Below are positions 44,021 to 53,526 of a DNA stretch of 64,000 nucleotides, in pieces (positions within the stretch are counted from its first letter, which is position 1; every line of letters begins with the position of its first letter). The notes under the pieces were generated by a model. It was not told the DNA's origin and did no database searches. It saw nothing but the letters and a program-made list of their open reading frames with translations. Position numbers and translations under genes: made by a program. The DNA comes from Embleya sp045207655 (GTDB lineage Bacteria > Actinomycetota > Actinomycetes > Streptomycetales > Streptomycetaceae), in contig NZ_CP108784.1 in NCBI RefSeq assembly GCF_045207655.1, positions 1 through 64,000 on the forward strand, read 5' to 3'.

Positions 44021-44725
44021 ATGCCTTCGATCTTGATCGTGCTGACCGGTGCCCGGCACTGGACGCTGAAGGATGGCACCGCGCACCCGACGGGGTTCTG
44101 GGGGGAGGAGTTCATCGAGTCGCACCGGGCCTTCACCGCGGCCGGCGCCCAGGTGACTCTGGCCACGCCCGCAGGGGTGCGGCCGGTCGTGGACGAGCTG
44201 AGCCTGGCCCCGGCGATGAACGGTGGTGACGAGGCCAAGGTCGCCGGCTTCCGTGCCTACCTCGCCGAGGTCGACGGGTTCCTCGCCGCGCCCCGGCGGC
44301 TGGAAGACATGAATCCCGCGGACTACGACGCCGTGTTCGTGCCCGGCGGGCACGGACCGATGCAGGACCTGGCCGTCAGCGACACGCTCGGCCGGCTGCT
44401 GGTTTCGCTGCTCGACACTCCCGACAAGGTGGTGGCCTCGGTCTGCCACGGCCCGGCCGGCTTCCTCGCCGCCGGCCGCGCCGACGGCAGCTGGGCCTTC
44501 GCCGGCCGGCACCTGACCGCGTTCACCAACGACGAGGAAACCCAGGCCGGTTTCGCGGACAAGGCCCCCTGGCTGCTGGAGGACCGGCTGCGCGCGGCCG
44601 GCGCCAAGTTCGACGCCGGCGCCTCGTGGGGCAGCCACGTCATCGTCGACGGCAACCTGGTGACCGGCCAGAACCCCGGCTCCACCATCGACGCCGCCCA
44701 CCGCGTGCTCGAGCTGCTCGCCTGA
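44021..44725 (+). CDS. DJ-1/PfpI-family (Hsp31-like) protein
   Basis: 234 residues, ATG behind AGGAGAAGG. Class-I amidotransferase-like fold with DYDAVFVPGGHGPMQDL, catalytic Cys142 in VVASVCHGPAGFLAAG, and HVIVDGNLVTGQNPGST near the end, all typical of Hsp31/YajL-like glyoxalase III or deglycase enzymes. It would detoxify methylglyoxal or repair glycated targets, which fits a common electrophile regulon with wrbA. A very strong terminator follows. Confidence 0.9.
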   Translation: MPSILIVLTGARHWTLKDGTAHPTGFWGEEFIESHRAFTAAGAQVTLATPAGVRPVVDELSLAPAMNGGDEAKVAGFRAYLAEVDGFLAAPRRLEDMNPADYDAVFVPGGHGPMQDLAVSDTLGRLLVSLLDTPDKVVASVCHGPAGFLAAGRADGSWAFAGRHLTAFTNDEETQAGFADKAPWLLEDRLRAAGAKFDAGASWGSHVIVDGNLVTGQNPGSTIDAAHRVLELLA

Positions 44726-44738
44726 CCACGCCCATGGC

Positions 44739-44789
44739 GCAGGGAGTGCCGCGGCGCGAGCGACCCGCTCGCGCCGCGGCACTCCCTGC
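44739..44789. terminator. 24-bp perfect hairpin
   Basis: Left arm 44739-44762 and right arm 44766-44789 pair without mismatch around an ACC loop (arm begins GCAGGGAGTGCCGCGG). It starts 14 bases after the DJ-1 stop and is the strongest terminator-like stem in the window. Confidence 0.8.
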
Positions 44790-45128
44790 TCAGGTCACCG
44801 GTTCGACACGCGGTACCCCATCGCGGGCAACGCCCTTGACGGGCATCACCAACGGCGGCGAACGGACGGAAGGGTGAACAGGACCAACCCCGTTCGCCCG
44901 AGCAAGCAACGAGATCACACGCCTGTCGCCGAGAACCACGAGGCGCCCCGGGGCATCCGGCAGCGATCCGGTTGCCGATCGGGGCTCCCCTGTCGCTCCC
45001 GAAAGAGCCCCCGAGCCGGGAGGTGCGCAGGCATGCCGCAGACCATGACGGCATCGATCTGCCGGGACTCTCCACCGGTGGCGCCTCGCTCGCCCCATCC
45101 GGGAGCCAGCTTTCGCTGGCATCGTCGT

Positions 45129-45346
45129 ATGGCGACGACACAACTCGACGCGCGCCTGGACGAGGACACGGCGAACGCCGCCCGTCATGCCGCCGAGCTG
45201 CGGCACATGACCTGCAGCAGTACATCGAACACCTCGTGCGCAGCGACACCGACCCGCTGCGGGCGGCATTCACGGGCGCGGCGCGCAAGGTCATCGAGGA
45301 GTACGGCGACCTCATCGAGGAACGCGCCCGTGCACCTCGCGGTTGA
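45129..45346 (+). pseudogene. antitoxin, frameshifted
   Basis: ATG 45129 opens MATTQLDARLDEDTANAARH, AAELRHM. One base appears lost near 45215, and the next frame continues LQQYIEHLVRSDTDPLRAAF, EEYGDLIEERARAPRG to the stop at 45346. Joined, this is a typical ribbon-helix-helix-type antitoxin of about 72 residues. The toxin start lies inside its 3' end. As written, the antitoxin would end early, so either the toxin is uncoupled or this is a sequencing error. Confidence 0.65.
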
Positions 45347-45701
45347 CCTCACCCGGATCCTGGAGATCGCCCGCATGACGGGCGAACAGGACCCCTCCCC
45401 CGACGACTTCGGCGTCCCCCTGGCCGCCGTGGAGCGCCACAAGGCCGTGTTGTTCGACCGGGACGTGTCCAACGGCGTCCACGCCCGAGCGGCCGCCCTC
45501 GCGCACACCCTGGGCCGGCTGAACCGGCTCGAGCACTCGAACATGACCGTCGCCGTCGCGATCGCCATCGCCTACCTCCAAGCCTGCGGCCGGCCGGTCA
45601 AACCCGGGCCCGAAGGCACCACCCTGCTCGTCGACGAACTGCGCCGTGAGGACTGCAGCGCCCACTCCGTCGCCGCCCTCCTGCGCACCTGGCCCACCTG
45701 A
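45330..45701 (+). CDS. Doc/Fic-like toxin component
   Basis: 123 residues from GTG 45330, overlapping the antitoxin end. MHLAVDLTRILEIARMTGEQ opens with the strand-helix pattern of Streptomyces Fic-family toxin components, followed by HARAAALAHTLGRLNRLEHS, MTVAVAIAIAYLQACG. The canonical HPFxxGNKR Fic motif is degenerate (HSNMTVAVAIAIAYL at its place), as in this short actinobacterial group. It is expected to phosphorylate or otherwise modify a translation factor; this is uncertain. Confidence 0.6.
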   Translation: MHLAVDLTRILEIARMTGEQDPSPDDFGVPLAAVERHKAVLFDRDVSNGVHARAAALAHTLGRLNRLEHSNMTVAVAIAIAYLQACGRPVKPGPEGTTLLVDELRREDCSAHSVAALLRTWPT

Positions 45702-46049
45702 CCACCCCGACACCGGCCGGCCCGCGCCCAAGCCGCCCGCAACGATCCCCTCACGGGGCGAACAAGTGGTCGTGGGCGGGGTCGTGCCGAATGCGGTCGC
45801 GGTCGGATCGCACACGTCCGCCACGTGGTCCCAGTCCTCCACGCGCGACGCCGGCCGAGGCCGGGACCGGCGATCCGGGCCACCGCCCGCACAGGCGGAC
45901 TCGGCGGCGCCGTCTCGACAGCCAAGTCCCACTCCCGGTGTCGGACCGAGGCTGTGGCGCGGGAGTATGGCGTCGAGCTCCCGGTGCGCTCGCAACGCTG
46001 CGCGCCGGCACGACCATGGTCCGGGAACCGACGACACGAAGAGAGAAGC
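45702..46049. other. intergenic, no supportable gene
   Basis: No recognisable feature; shadow frames only. Confidence 0.4.
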
Positions 46050-46588
46050 GTGCAGCATTCCTTGCCGCTTTTCCCACCCGAGACCCCACCACATCCCGCA
46101 CGCCGGCCCGTGTCGCCACTGCGCCCACACCAACGCGAGGCCGTCGACGCGATCGTCCGAGCCCTGGAGAACCCCGACACCGACCTGGTCCCTGATGGGC
46201 CACACGGCGGGGCCAGGGCCACCGCAGTGATGGCCTGCGGCACCGGCAAGACCCGCATCGCCGCCGCCACCGCAGCCGCCCTCGCGCCCCGCGGCCACGT
46301 GCTGGTCCTGGTCCCCACCCTCGATCTCCTGACCCAGACCGTCACGGCCTGGCGAAACGCCGGACGCACCGCCGGAACCCAGATCGCCGTGTGCTCTCTG
46401 ACCGGCGACCGCACCCTCGACCAGGCCGGAGTACGGTGCACTACCAGCGCCCCCCGATTGGCTCTGTGGGGGCCGTCCCGGGCCCTCTCACGGTGTACGC
46501 CACCTACCAGTCGCTGGGCGCCGTCCTGACCGCCCACCAAGGCGCCTACGGCCTCGCCTTGACCCAATTCGACCTCGTGATCATCTGA
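46050..46588 (+). pseudogene. N-terminal fragment of HA-type helicase, frameshifted and cut
   Basis: GTG 46050 opens VQHSLPLFPPETPPHPARRP, LRPHQREAVDAIVRALE, Walker A MACGTGKT and GHVLVLVPTLDLLTQTVTAW. A frameshift near 46440 moves the continuation (LTVYATYQSLGAVLTAHQGA, FDLVII) to another frame, and the reading ends in tandem stops exactly where DEAH should follow. It is a different copy from 20537-22975 by sequence. Confidence 0.75.
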
Positions 46589-46780
46589 TGACGGCGGCAA
46601 CGTCGCGGGGGCGCCGGAGCGGCCGGGGTGGGGACCGGGTACCGGAGCAGCGTCACCGGCCCGGCCGTGTCCACCGGACCCGGCGGTCCCCGGCCTGGGC
46701 GGCCGCTCTGGCGGTGTGCGTCGCGTCGCTCGTGACGGACGCGTTCCCGCGGTTTCGGCGTGCGGTCGGGGATGGTCGGT

Positions 46781-46808
46781 GGCCGGGCGGTTGGTGTTCC
46801 GCCCGGCC
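46781..46808 (-). terminator. 10-bp perfect hairpin after the RTX protein gene
   Basis: GGCCGGGCGG (46781-46790) and CCGCCCGGCC (46799-46808) around an 8-base loop, 22 bases past the stop on the minus strand. Confidence 0.65.
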
Positions 46809-46830
46809 TCCGGTTCGCCCAGTGCTTCGG

Positions 46831-49065
46831 TCAGCAGCTGGTGGTGGTGTCTCCGGCGTCGGCGCTGCAGGTGTCGGAGCCCAGGCCGCCGTTGGCGGTG
46901 TCTCCGCCGGCGCCGTCCTGGACGTTGATGGTGTCGTTGCCGAGGTTGCCGCTCATGGTGTCGGTGCCGGAGGTGTCGACGAGGGTGTCGTTGCCGTTCT
47001 GGCCGTCCAGGTCGTCGTTGCCCGGGCCGCCGTAGATGTGGTCGTCGCCGTTGTCGAACAGGTACAGCAGCGAACCCAGCAGCGTCTCCCCGTAGTTGGT
47101 GTCGTTGCCGGCCTCTCCGTAGAGGTAGTCGGCACCGTTGCCGCCGCCCATGACGTCGTCGCCGTCACCCCCGTACAGCGTGTCGTCGCCGTTGCCGCCG
47201 TCGACGACGTCGTTCCCGGACCCGGCGTGGATGAGGTCGGTGTTGTTGCCGCCGTTGAGGTCGTCGTTGCCGGTGCCTCCGTACAGCGTGTCGTTGCCGT
47301 TGCCGCCGTTGACGGTGTCGTTTCCGCCAAGGCCGCAGATGACGTCGTTGCCGTTGGTCCCGTTCAAAGTGTCGTTGCCGGCCGTGCCGGTGACGGTGCA
47401 GCCGTGCCCGTTGTCGACGGTGGTGTTCTCCACGGCGGTGTTGTTGCCCGGGGTGGAGTCGGCGACGGCTGAGGTGGTGGTGCCGGTGGCGGTCAGCGTG
47501 CCGGTGGCCTGCGGTTCGACGACCACGGTGATGGTCGCGGACGCGGCGTTGGTCAAGGTGGCGAGGGTGCAGTTCACGGTCGGGGCGCTGATCGTGCACG
47601 AGCCCTGCGAGGTGCTTGCCGAGACGATGCTGCGCGCGACACCGGACAGCGTCAGCGCCGAGGTCGTCGAGGTGGCGGTGGCCGGGCCGTTGTTGGTGAC
47701 GGTCTGGGTGTAGGTGATCGTGTCGCCGAGCGCGACCGGATCGGCCGAGTCGGCGACGGTGGTGGCCAGGTCGGCGTTCGGGGCCAGGTAGGTGAACTGG
47801 TCGGCGGCGCCGGTGGCGCTGGTGCCGGCCGGGGTGGTGACCTGGACGTCGACGACTCCCGCGGCGTGCGCGGGCGAGGCGGCGGTGCAGGACGTTGCCG
47901 AACACGTCACGCCGGTGGCCGCGTTGCCGGGCCCGAAGGTGATGCCGGTGGCGCCGTTCAGGTCGGTGCCGGTGATGGTGACGACGGTGCCGCCCGCGGT
48001 CGGGCCCGTGGTGGGGCTGATGCCGGTGACGACCGGCGCCGGCGGCGCGACACTGCCGGGGGCGAACGCGATCGCGTACGGGAACGGGCCGAGCGGGAGG
48101 GTCGCGGTGACGGTGTTGGTGGCGGTGTCGATCACCGAGACGGTGCCGGCGTAGCCGTTGGGCACGTAGACGAAGGTGCCGTCGGGGGTGACCGCGGACT
48201 CGAACGGGCCGTTGCCGACGCCGACGGTGGCGACGACGGTGTCGGTGGCGGTGTCGATGACCGAGACGGAGCTCGCGCTGTTGTTGCTGACCCAGGCGCG
48301 GGTGCCGTCCGGGGACAGGGAGAGGCCGAACGGGCCGATCCCGACGGGGACGGTGGCGGTCACGGTGTTGGTGGCGGTGTCGATCACCGAGACGGTGTGC
48401 GAGTTCTGGTTGCCCACGTACGCGCGGGTCCCGTCCGGGGTCACCTTGATGACGTTCGGTTTCTGGCCGACGCCGACGGTCGCGACGACCGTGTGGGTGG
48501 CGTTGTCGATCACCGAGACGGTGTTGCCGTCGTTGTTGGAGACGTAGGCGCGGGCGCCGTCCGGGGTGAGCGCGACACCGAATGGGAGGGCGCCGACCGG
48601 GACGGTCGCGGTGACCGTCGCGGTGGCGGTGTCGACGACCGAGACGGTGTTGGCGTTCGAGTCGGCGGTGTAGAGGGTGTCGCCGTCCGGGGACACCACG
48701 AGCTTGATGGGGCCGGCGCCGACCGCGATGGTCGCGGTGACGGTGTTGGTCGCGGTGTCGATCACCGACACCGAATTGGAGCCGTTGTTGGCGGCGTAGA
48801 CGTGCGCCCCGTCCGGGGACACCACCACGCCGAGCGGGGAGGAACCGACGGGGACGGTCGCGACCACCGTGTTGGTGGCGGTGTCGAGCGCGGTGACGGT
48901 GTTGCCGAACAGGTCGGCGACGTATGCCACCGGGGCGGGCGGCAGCGCCTGCGCGGCGGGGGCGGCCGGCGCGACCAGCCCGGTCATGGCGAGCGCGCCG
49001 GCGGCGACCAGCGCGGAGAACCTACGCCGCAGACGCGACGGACGTAACGCGGAGCGTGAGGACAT
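46831..49065 (-). CDS. secreted beta-propeller / IPT / DUF11 / RTX-repeat protein
   Basis: 744 residues from ATG 49065. A signal peptide (LRRRFSALVAAGALAMTGLV, ending APAAQA) is followed by seven YVTN-type blades (VSVIDTATNTVTATVPVG; SPDGxxxYVxNN), an IPT/TIG domain (VTGISPTTGPTAGGTVVTIT), a DUF11-type domain (ADLATTVADSADPVALGDTI; TVTNNGPATATS) and C-terminal GGxGxDxL repeats of the haemolysin calcium-binding type (GLGGNDTVNGGNGNDTLYGG). It likely acts as an extracellular or cell-wall adhesion protein. The blade codons are highly repetitive, so copy-number change is possible. No protease or lipase domain is visible. Confidence 0.88.
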   Translation of the reverse strand: MSSRSALRPSRLRRRFSALVAAGALAMTGLVAPAAPAAQALPPAPVAYVADLFGNTVTALDTATNTVVATVPVGSSPLGVVVSPDGAHVYAANNGSNSVSVIDTATNTVTATIAVGAGPIKLVVSPDGDTLYTADSNANTVSVVDTATATVTATVPVGALPFGVALTPDGARAYVSNNDGNTVSVIDNATHTVVATVGVGQKPNVIKVTPDGTRAYVGNQNSHTVSVIDTATNTVTATVPVGIGPFGLSLSPDGTRAWVSNNSASSVSVIDTATDTVVATVGVGNGPFESAVTPDGTFVYVPNGYAGTVSVIDTATNTVTATLPLGPFPYAIAFAPGSVAPPAPVVTGISPTTGPTAGGTVVTITGTDLNGATGITFGPGNAATGVTCSATSCTAASPAHAAGVVDVQVTTPAGTSATGAADQFTYLAPNADLATTVADSADPVALGDTITYTQTVTNNGPATATSTTSALTLSGVARSIVSASTSQGSCTISAPTVNCTLATLTNAASATITVVVEPQATGTLTATGTTTSAVADSTPGNNTAVENTTVDNGHGCTVTGTAGNDTLNGTNGNDVICGLGGNDTVNGGNGNDTLYGGTGNDDLNGGNNTDLIHAGSGNDVVDGGNGDDTLYGGDGDDVMGGGNGADYLYGEAGNDTNYGETLLGSLLYLFDNGDDHIYGGPGNDDLDGQNGNDTLVDTSGTDTMSGNLGNDTINVQDGAGGDTANGGLGSDTCSADAGDTTTSC

Positions 49066-49621
49066 CGGGTGTCCTGTCCCTTCCTCGAGGTTCACCCCGC
49101 GTCAGGGTGTCGGACGGGCGACCTCGAGGACGCCGCATGGACGCAGACCCCCCGGTCACCGCCACCGGGACGAACCCCGCGACGGAGCGAACATCCCTGG
49201 CGACCAACGACGTTGGCCCCCTCGACCCACCCAGCATGACACCCCGAACCCTCGCATCGGGTCGAAACCGGCACATCCTCGAACCAACGCCGAAAAACGG
49301 GTACCGGCCTCCGCCGTCCGGGGGTGCATACAGGCGGCCCGGCCCGCGGTGATGTGGGCGGGAAGATCCGATGGGAACGGCCCCCACGGTGGCCCCGTGT
49401 CGCGCCGAGGCAAAGCCGCGGTCGGCTCGCCCGGCGTCCTGAGCGGGAACCCCTTCCACGTGCCGGTCCACGTGCCGGTCCACGTGCCGGTCGACGTGTG
49501 TGGGTGTGGGCGCGGCCCGGGCGGCGGTCGCCCGTGCGCGTCCGCGCGATGCCGACCTGCGCGGTGCGAGGCTGCGCGAGGCGAAACCGATGGGCACCGA
49601 CCCGGGCGTCGTGTGACGAGA
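49066..49621. other. intergenic with a 12-bp triple repeat
   Basis: Around 49456-49497, GTGCCGGTCCAC is repeated three times with the last copy slightly changed (GTGCCGGTCGAC). No gene is supportable. The stretch separates the propeller protein from the trefoil protein. Confidence 0.45.
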
Positions 49622-49659
49622 ACGTACGGCGCGGCACCCGGTGGTGCGGCGCCGTACGT
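49622..49659 (-). terminator. 11-bp perfect hairpin
   Basis: ACGTACGGCGC (49622-49632) pairs with GCGCCGTACGT (49649-49659). A second downstream stem for the trefoil gene. Confidence 0.45.
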
Positions 49660-49702
49660 GTTTCGCCCTCGACTACGGGGCGGGCCGGCACGGCCGGTGC
49701 CG

Positions 49703-49727
49703 GCCCGGAGGCGGGATTCCTCCGGGC
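49703..49727 (-). terminator. hairpin directly after the trefoil gene
   Basis: GCCCGGAGG (49703-49711) and CCTCCGGGC (49719-49727), 7-base loop, 11 bases past the stop. Confidence 0.6.
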
Positions 49728-49737
49728 GGGCCGACCG

Positions 49738-50241
49738 CTAGGCCTTTTCGAGGATGAACTTCTCGTGTCCGCCGCCGTTGGCGTTGACCTGGCCGTTCAC
49801 CGTTCCGCCGGGGCCGGTGGCGGAGGTCACTCCGCTGTCGGTGACCAGGCGCAGGAACGTTCCGGGGAAGGCCACCGACTCGAAGGAGAACGAGCCGTCG
49901 GCCTGGGCGCGGGCGTTGAACTTCTCCCAGGGGAGGGAGCCGTACTGGCAGTTGACCGTCCCGCCCCCGGCCTGGTTGGCGGGGACGCCGGTGCCGTCCA
50001 TGCGCAGGAACACGTTCGGGAAGGCCGCCGACTCGAAGGAGTACGAGCCGTCGGTTTCCGGGTGGACCTTGAACGTGGTCCAGGGGCCGGTGCCGTACTG
50101 ACAGTTGACCTTCCCGCCGCCGTTGTCGGCGAAGGCGGTCACCCCGGTGCCGTCCATGCGCAGGAAGATGTTCGCAAAGAACGTCGAACGGATCGTGATC
50201 GTGTTTCCAGGCCTGGCGAGATCGGTCGCGGACAACGACAC
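49738..50241 (-). CDS. beta-trefoil-like protein of unknown function
   Basis: 167 residues, no signal peptide. Three internal repeats of the form F-xN-xFLRMDGTGV...GGGxVNCQYG..PWxxF: FANIFLRMDGTGVTAFADNG, FPNVFLRMDGTGVPANQAGG, FPGTFLRLVTDSGVTSATGP. A three-fold repeat of about 50 residues suggests a beta-trefoil (fascin/ricin-like) fold, perhaps sugar or protein binding. Isolated gene; the IS4 insertion lies upstream and may have removed its promoter. Confidence 0.72.
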   Translation of the reverse strand: MSLSATDLARPGNTITIRSTFFANIFLRMDGTGVTAFADNGGGKVNCQYGTGPWTTFKVHPETDGSYSFESAAFPNVFLRMDGTGVPANQAGGGTVNCQYGSLPWEKFNARAQADGSFSFESVAFPGTFLRLVTDSGVTSATGPGGTVNGQVNANGGGHEKFILEKA

Positions 50242-50288
50242 GATGCCCTCCTTCTTCGTCTGGGAGAATCGCGGACACGTTCTAGAAG

Positions 50289-51791
50289 CAACGCCGTTCA
50301 GTTAGGTGCGGGCGCGGGTTTGTCAAAGCCGGCAAACAGAGCAGCGGAGCTGCCGTAGAAGAGGTCTGTCACTCCAAGACATCCTCACCACGGGAGCTCC
50401 GCTGTTGGAACAGACTGCCACAAGGCGGACGGTCAAGGTGGCGGCCGGGGTTTTCGCGCCCGGCCACATCGGCGAGTTGACCCGGATCGTGCCCTTCGAG
50501 ATGGTCGACGACGTGCTCGTGGCGACCAGGACGGTCGAGCGACGGGTCCGGCTGGTGCCGGCGCGGGTCACCGTGTATCTGCTGTTGGCCGGGGCGTTGT
50601 TCGCCGATCTTGGCTACCGGCAGGTCTTCGAGCGGTTGTGCGCCGGCCTGGCTGGTCCGTTGTCCGTCCGGCCGAGCGGCAGCGCGTTGCGCCAGGCCCG
50701 ACAGCGCTTGGGGACAGCGCCGTTGAAGGCGTTGTTCGACCTGCTGCGCGGGCCGGTGGCCACGACAGCGGCCCAGGCGCGGTGGCGTGGGCTGCTGGTG
50801 GTTGCGGTCGACGGCACGCTGTTGCCGGTGCCGGACACTCCGGCGAACCTCGCCGTCTTTGCCAAGCAGCGGTGCAACAGCGGGGCCGGGGGCTATCCGC
50901 AGATCCGGCTGACGGCACTGGTGGCCTGCGGCACCCGGGCCGTGATCGGTGCGGTCTTCGGGCCGGCCACCACCGGCGAGCTGGAGTACGCCGGCCGCCT
51001 TGCGGGCGATCTGCGTGCCGGGATGCTGCTGCTGGGCGACCGGAACTTCGCCGCGGCCCACCTGTTGAACCGTCTTGCCGCCACCGGCGCGGACCTGCTG
51101 GTGCGGTGCAAGTCCGGTCGCAGACTGCCGGTGGTGGCCCGCTGCGGCGACGGCTCGTTCCTCACCCGGATCGGCGCGCTGACCGTGCGGGTCGTCGACG
51201 CCGAGATCGGCGTCGCCACGTCCCGGGAGACCCGCACCGGGCACTACCGGCTGCTGACCACCCTCACCGATCCGTCGGCGTACCCCGCCGCCGAACTCGT
51301 CCGGCTCTATCACGAACGCTGGGAGATCGAGACGGCCTACGCGGAACTCAAGTCCACGATCCTGGGCGGGCGGGTCCTGCGCGCCCGCACCCCGGCCGGG
51401 GTCGAGCAGGAGGTCTGGGCGCTGCTGGTCGCCTACCAGGTGCTGCGGACCGCGATGACGGATGCCACCGACAGCGTTCCGGGCACCGACCCCGACCGGG
51501 CCGGTTTCACCGTCGCGCTCTCCGCCGCCCGCGACCAGCTCGTCCTGGCCGCGGGCATCATCGCCGACACCGTCGTCGACCTGGTCGGCGCCATCGGTCG
51601 CCAGGTCCTGGTCCAACTCCTGCCCGAGCGGCGGGTCCGCACCAAGGACCGCATCGTCAAACGAGCGATCTCCAAGTACAACGCACGCGGACCCACCATC
51701 GATCGGACCACCTACAAAGCCACCATCAGCATCAGCGTGCTCATGACTGACCCTTGACACCACCCAACCCCGCCTTAACTGAACGGCGTTG
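50289..51791 (+). mobile_element. IS4-family element with 10-bp target duplication
   Basis: Terminal inverted repeats CAACGCCGTTCAGTTA (50289-50304; inverted at 51776-51791), extended imperfectly to a TGTCAA word. GTTCTAGAAG is duplicated at 50279-50288 and 51792-51801. Length 1503 bp. The duplicated target is itself the tip of the neighbouring IS1182, so IS4 landed on its end. Confidence 0.92.
50405..51757 (+). CDS. IS4-family transposase
   Basis: About 450 residues from TTG 50405 with GGGAG upstream; a longer frame begins at 50306. DDE motifs: VVAVDGTLLPVPDTP, LLLGDRNFAAAHLL and the YREK box LYHERWEIETAYAELKS. Intact frame to a stop 34 bp from the right end. Confidence 0.9.
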   Translation: MEQTATRRTVKVAAGVFAPGHIGELTRIVPFEMVDDVLVATRTVERRVRLVPARVTVYLLLAGALFADLGYRQVFERLCAGLAGPLSVRPSGSALRQARQRLGTAPLKALFDLLRGPVATTAAQARWRGLLVVAVDGTLLPVPDTPANLAVFAKQRCNSGAGGYPQIRLTALVACGTRAVIGAVFGPATTGELEYAGRLAGDLRAGMLLLGDRNFAAAHLLNRLAATGADLLVRCKSGRRLPVVARCGDGSFLTRIGALTVRVVDAEIGVATSRETRTGHYRLLTTLTDPSAYPAAELVRLYHERWEIETAYAELKSTILGGRVLRARTPAGVEQEVWALLVAYQVLRTAMTDATDSVPGTDPDRAGFTVALSAARDQLVLAAGIIADTVVDLVGAIGRQVLVQLLPERRVRTKDRIVKRAISKYNARGPTIDRTTYKATISISVLMTDP

Positions 51792-51798
51792 GTTCTAG

Positions 51799-53522
51799 AA
51801 GACTCATGAAGATGTTGCGTTCTGGCCCCGCCGCGTCAGCGGCGGGACCAGACTCGTTTTCATGGTGCAGGGGGAATGGTCGGGTGAGTTGATCGGGCCG
51901 GACGTGTGGGCGACGTGTCGGGAGCTGATCCCGGCGGGGAGTGTGTTCGCGTTCCTGGCCGAGCATCGCGAGGCGTTGTTTCCGGCGGTGATGTTCGCGG
52001 ACATGTATCCGTCGGCGAACGGGCGTCCGTCGATGCCGCCGCAGGTCCTGGCGGCGGCGATCACGTTGCAGGCCCTGAACGGGCTCTCGGACTTCGACAC
52101 CGTGCAGGAACTGCGGTGCGACCTGCGGTGGAAGGCCGCCTGCGGGCTCGGCCTGCACGACATCGCGTTCGACCCGTCGCTGTTGGCGTACTTCCGTCGC
52201 CGCCTGGCCCGGTCGGCGCGTCCGGACCGGGTCTTCGACGCGGTCCGCGAGGTCGTGCGGGCCACCGGCGTGTTGAAGGGCAGGCAGCGTCGGGCGGTCG
52301 ACTCCACCGTCCTGGACGACGCGGTCGCCACCCAGGACACCGTCACCCAACTCGTCTCCGGAGTGCGCGCGGTGATCCGTGAGGTCCCCGACGCCGCGGC
52401 CGTCGCGACCGAACACTGCCGCGCCCACGACTACACCGACCCGGGGAAACCCAGGATCGCCTGGAACGACCCGGCCGCCCGAGCCGATCTGGTGGACGCC
52501 CTGGTCCGCGACGCGTTCCTGCTGCTGGGGAACCTGCCCGACCGCGAGCACGGCGAACGCGCGGCGAACGCGATCGGCCTGCTCGCGCTCGTGGCGGGGC
52601 AGGACGTGGAGCCCGCCGACGGCTCCGACGGCCGCGACGGCAGGTGGCGGATCACCCGGGGCACCGCCCCCGACCGCGTCGTCTCGGTCGTCGACCCGCA
52701 GTCCCGACACATCCACAAGACCCGCAGCCGCCACCAGGACGGTTACAAGGCCCACCTGGTCGTGGAACCCGAGACGCTCCTGTTCACCGCGGTGGCACTC
52801 ACCCCGGGTTCGGGCGCCGAACACCACGAGGCGAACGTCGTCCTCGACCTTCTCGCCGACGAGCCGGACCCGGTCGACCTCCTGGGCGACACCGCCTACT
52901 CCACCGGCGACGCCCGCGCGGTCCTGGAGGCCGCCGGGCACCGGTTGTTCCTCAAACCCGCCCCGTTGCGCAGCGCGGTGCCCGGCGGGTTCACCCTCGA
53001 CGACTTCGCCGTCGACACCACCGCCCACACCGCGACCTGCCCGGCCGGCCACACCGCCGCCCTGGCAGCCCCCGCCGGACAACACCGCCAACGCAAGGCG
53101 TTCTTCGGCGACCACTGCACCGACTGCCCGCTCCGAGGCCGGTGCACCAAGGCCGAAGCCGGGCGGACCCTCACCATCCGTCCGCACCACGACCACCTCG
53201 CCGCCGCGCGTCGACAGGCCGCCACCGACCTCCATTGGCAGGCCGAGTACCGGCGTTGGCGCCCACCGGTGGAACGCGCGGTCGCCTGGATCGTCGCCCG
53301 CGGCAACCGCAGACTCCGCCACCGCGGCACCGCCCCCAACGATCGTTGGCTCCACGTCCGCGCCGCCGCGATCAACCTGCGGACCCTCATCCGCCTCGGC
53401 CTCACCCACGACGGCACCACCTGGCGCCTGCCCACCACCGCCTGAGCGGGGCACAGCACCCGAAACGCGACCCGTTCCGCCACTGACGCGACGGAACCGG
53501 TCCCAAGATTTTCATCGACCTT
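51799..53522 (+). mobile_element. IS1182-family element flanked by CTAG
   Basis: Ends AAGACTCATGAAGATGTTG and the inverted AAGGTCGATGAAAATCTTG; CTAG at 51795-51798 and 53523-53526. Length 1724 bp. The left CTAG is part of the site duplicated by IS4. Confidence 0.82.
51862..53445 (+). CDS. IS1182-family transposase
   Basis: 527 residues. N-terminal DUF772 region (MYPSANGRPSMPPQVLAAAI, LQALNGLSDFDTVQEL), first Asp in RQRRAVDSTVLDDAVA, second in VDLLGDTAYSTGDAR, the zinc-like CTDCPLRGRC segment and the Glu-containing RRWRPPVERAVAWIVARGNR. All parts are present, so it is probably functional. Confidence 0.92.
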   Translation: MVQGEWSGELIGPDVWATCRELIPAGSVFAFLAEHREALFPAVMFADMYPSANGRPSMPPQVLAAAITLQALNGLSDFDTVQELRCDLRWKAACGLGLHDIAFDPSLLAYFRRRLARSARPDRVFDAVREVVRATGVLKGRQRRAVDSTVLDDAVATQDTVTQLVSGVRAVIREVPDAAAVATEHCRAHDYTDPGKPRIAWNDPAARADLVDALVRDAFLLLGNLPDREHGERAANAIGLLALVAGQDVEPADGSDGRDGRWRITRGTAPDRVVSVVDPQSRHIHKTRSRHQDGYKAHLVVEPETLLFTAVALTPGSGAEHHEANVVLDLLADEPDPVDLLGDTAYSTGDARAVLEAAGHRLFLKPAPLRSAVPGGFTLDDFAVDTTAHTATCPAGHTAALAAPAGQHRQRKAFFGDHCTDCPLRGRCTKAEAGRTLTIRPHHDHLAAARRQAATDLHWQAEYRRWRPPVERAVAWIVARGNRRLRHRGTAPNDRWLHVRAAAINLRTLIRLGLTHDGTTWRLPTTA

Positions 53523-53526
53523 CTAG

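Noticed and set aside
43208..44782. Minus-strand frame of 524 residues
   Set aside because: Antisense to the DJ-1 gene for half its length and without motifs.
49456..49497. Three 12-bp tandem repeats considered as CRISPR or iterons
   Set aside because: No spacers, too few copies, no cas or rep genes nearby.
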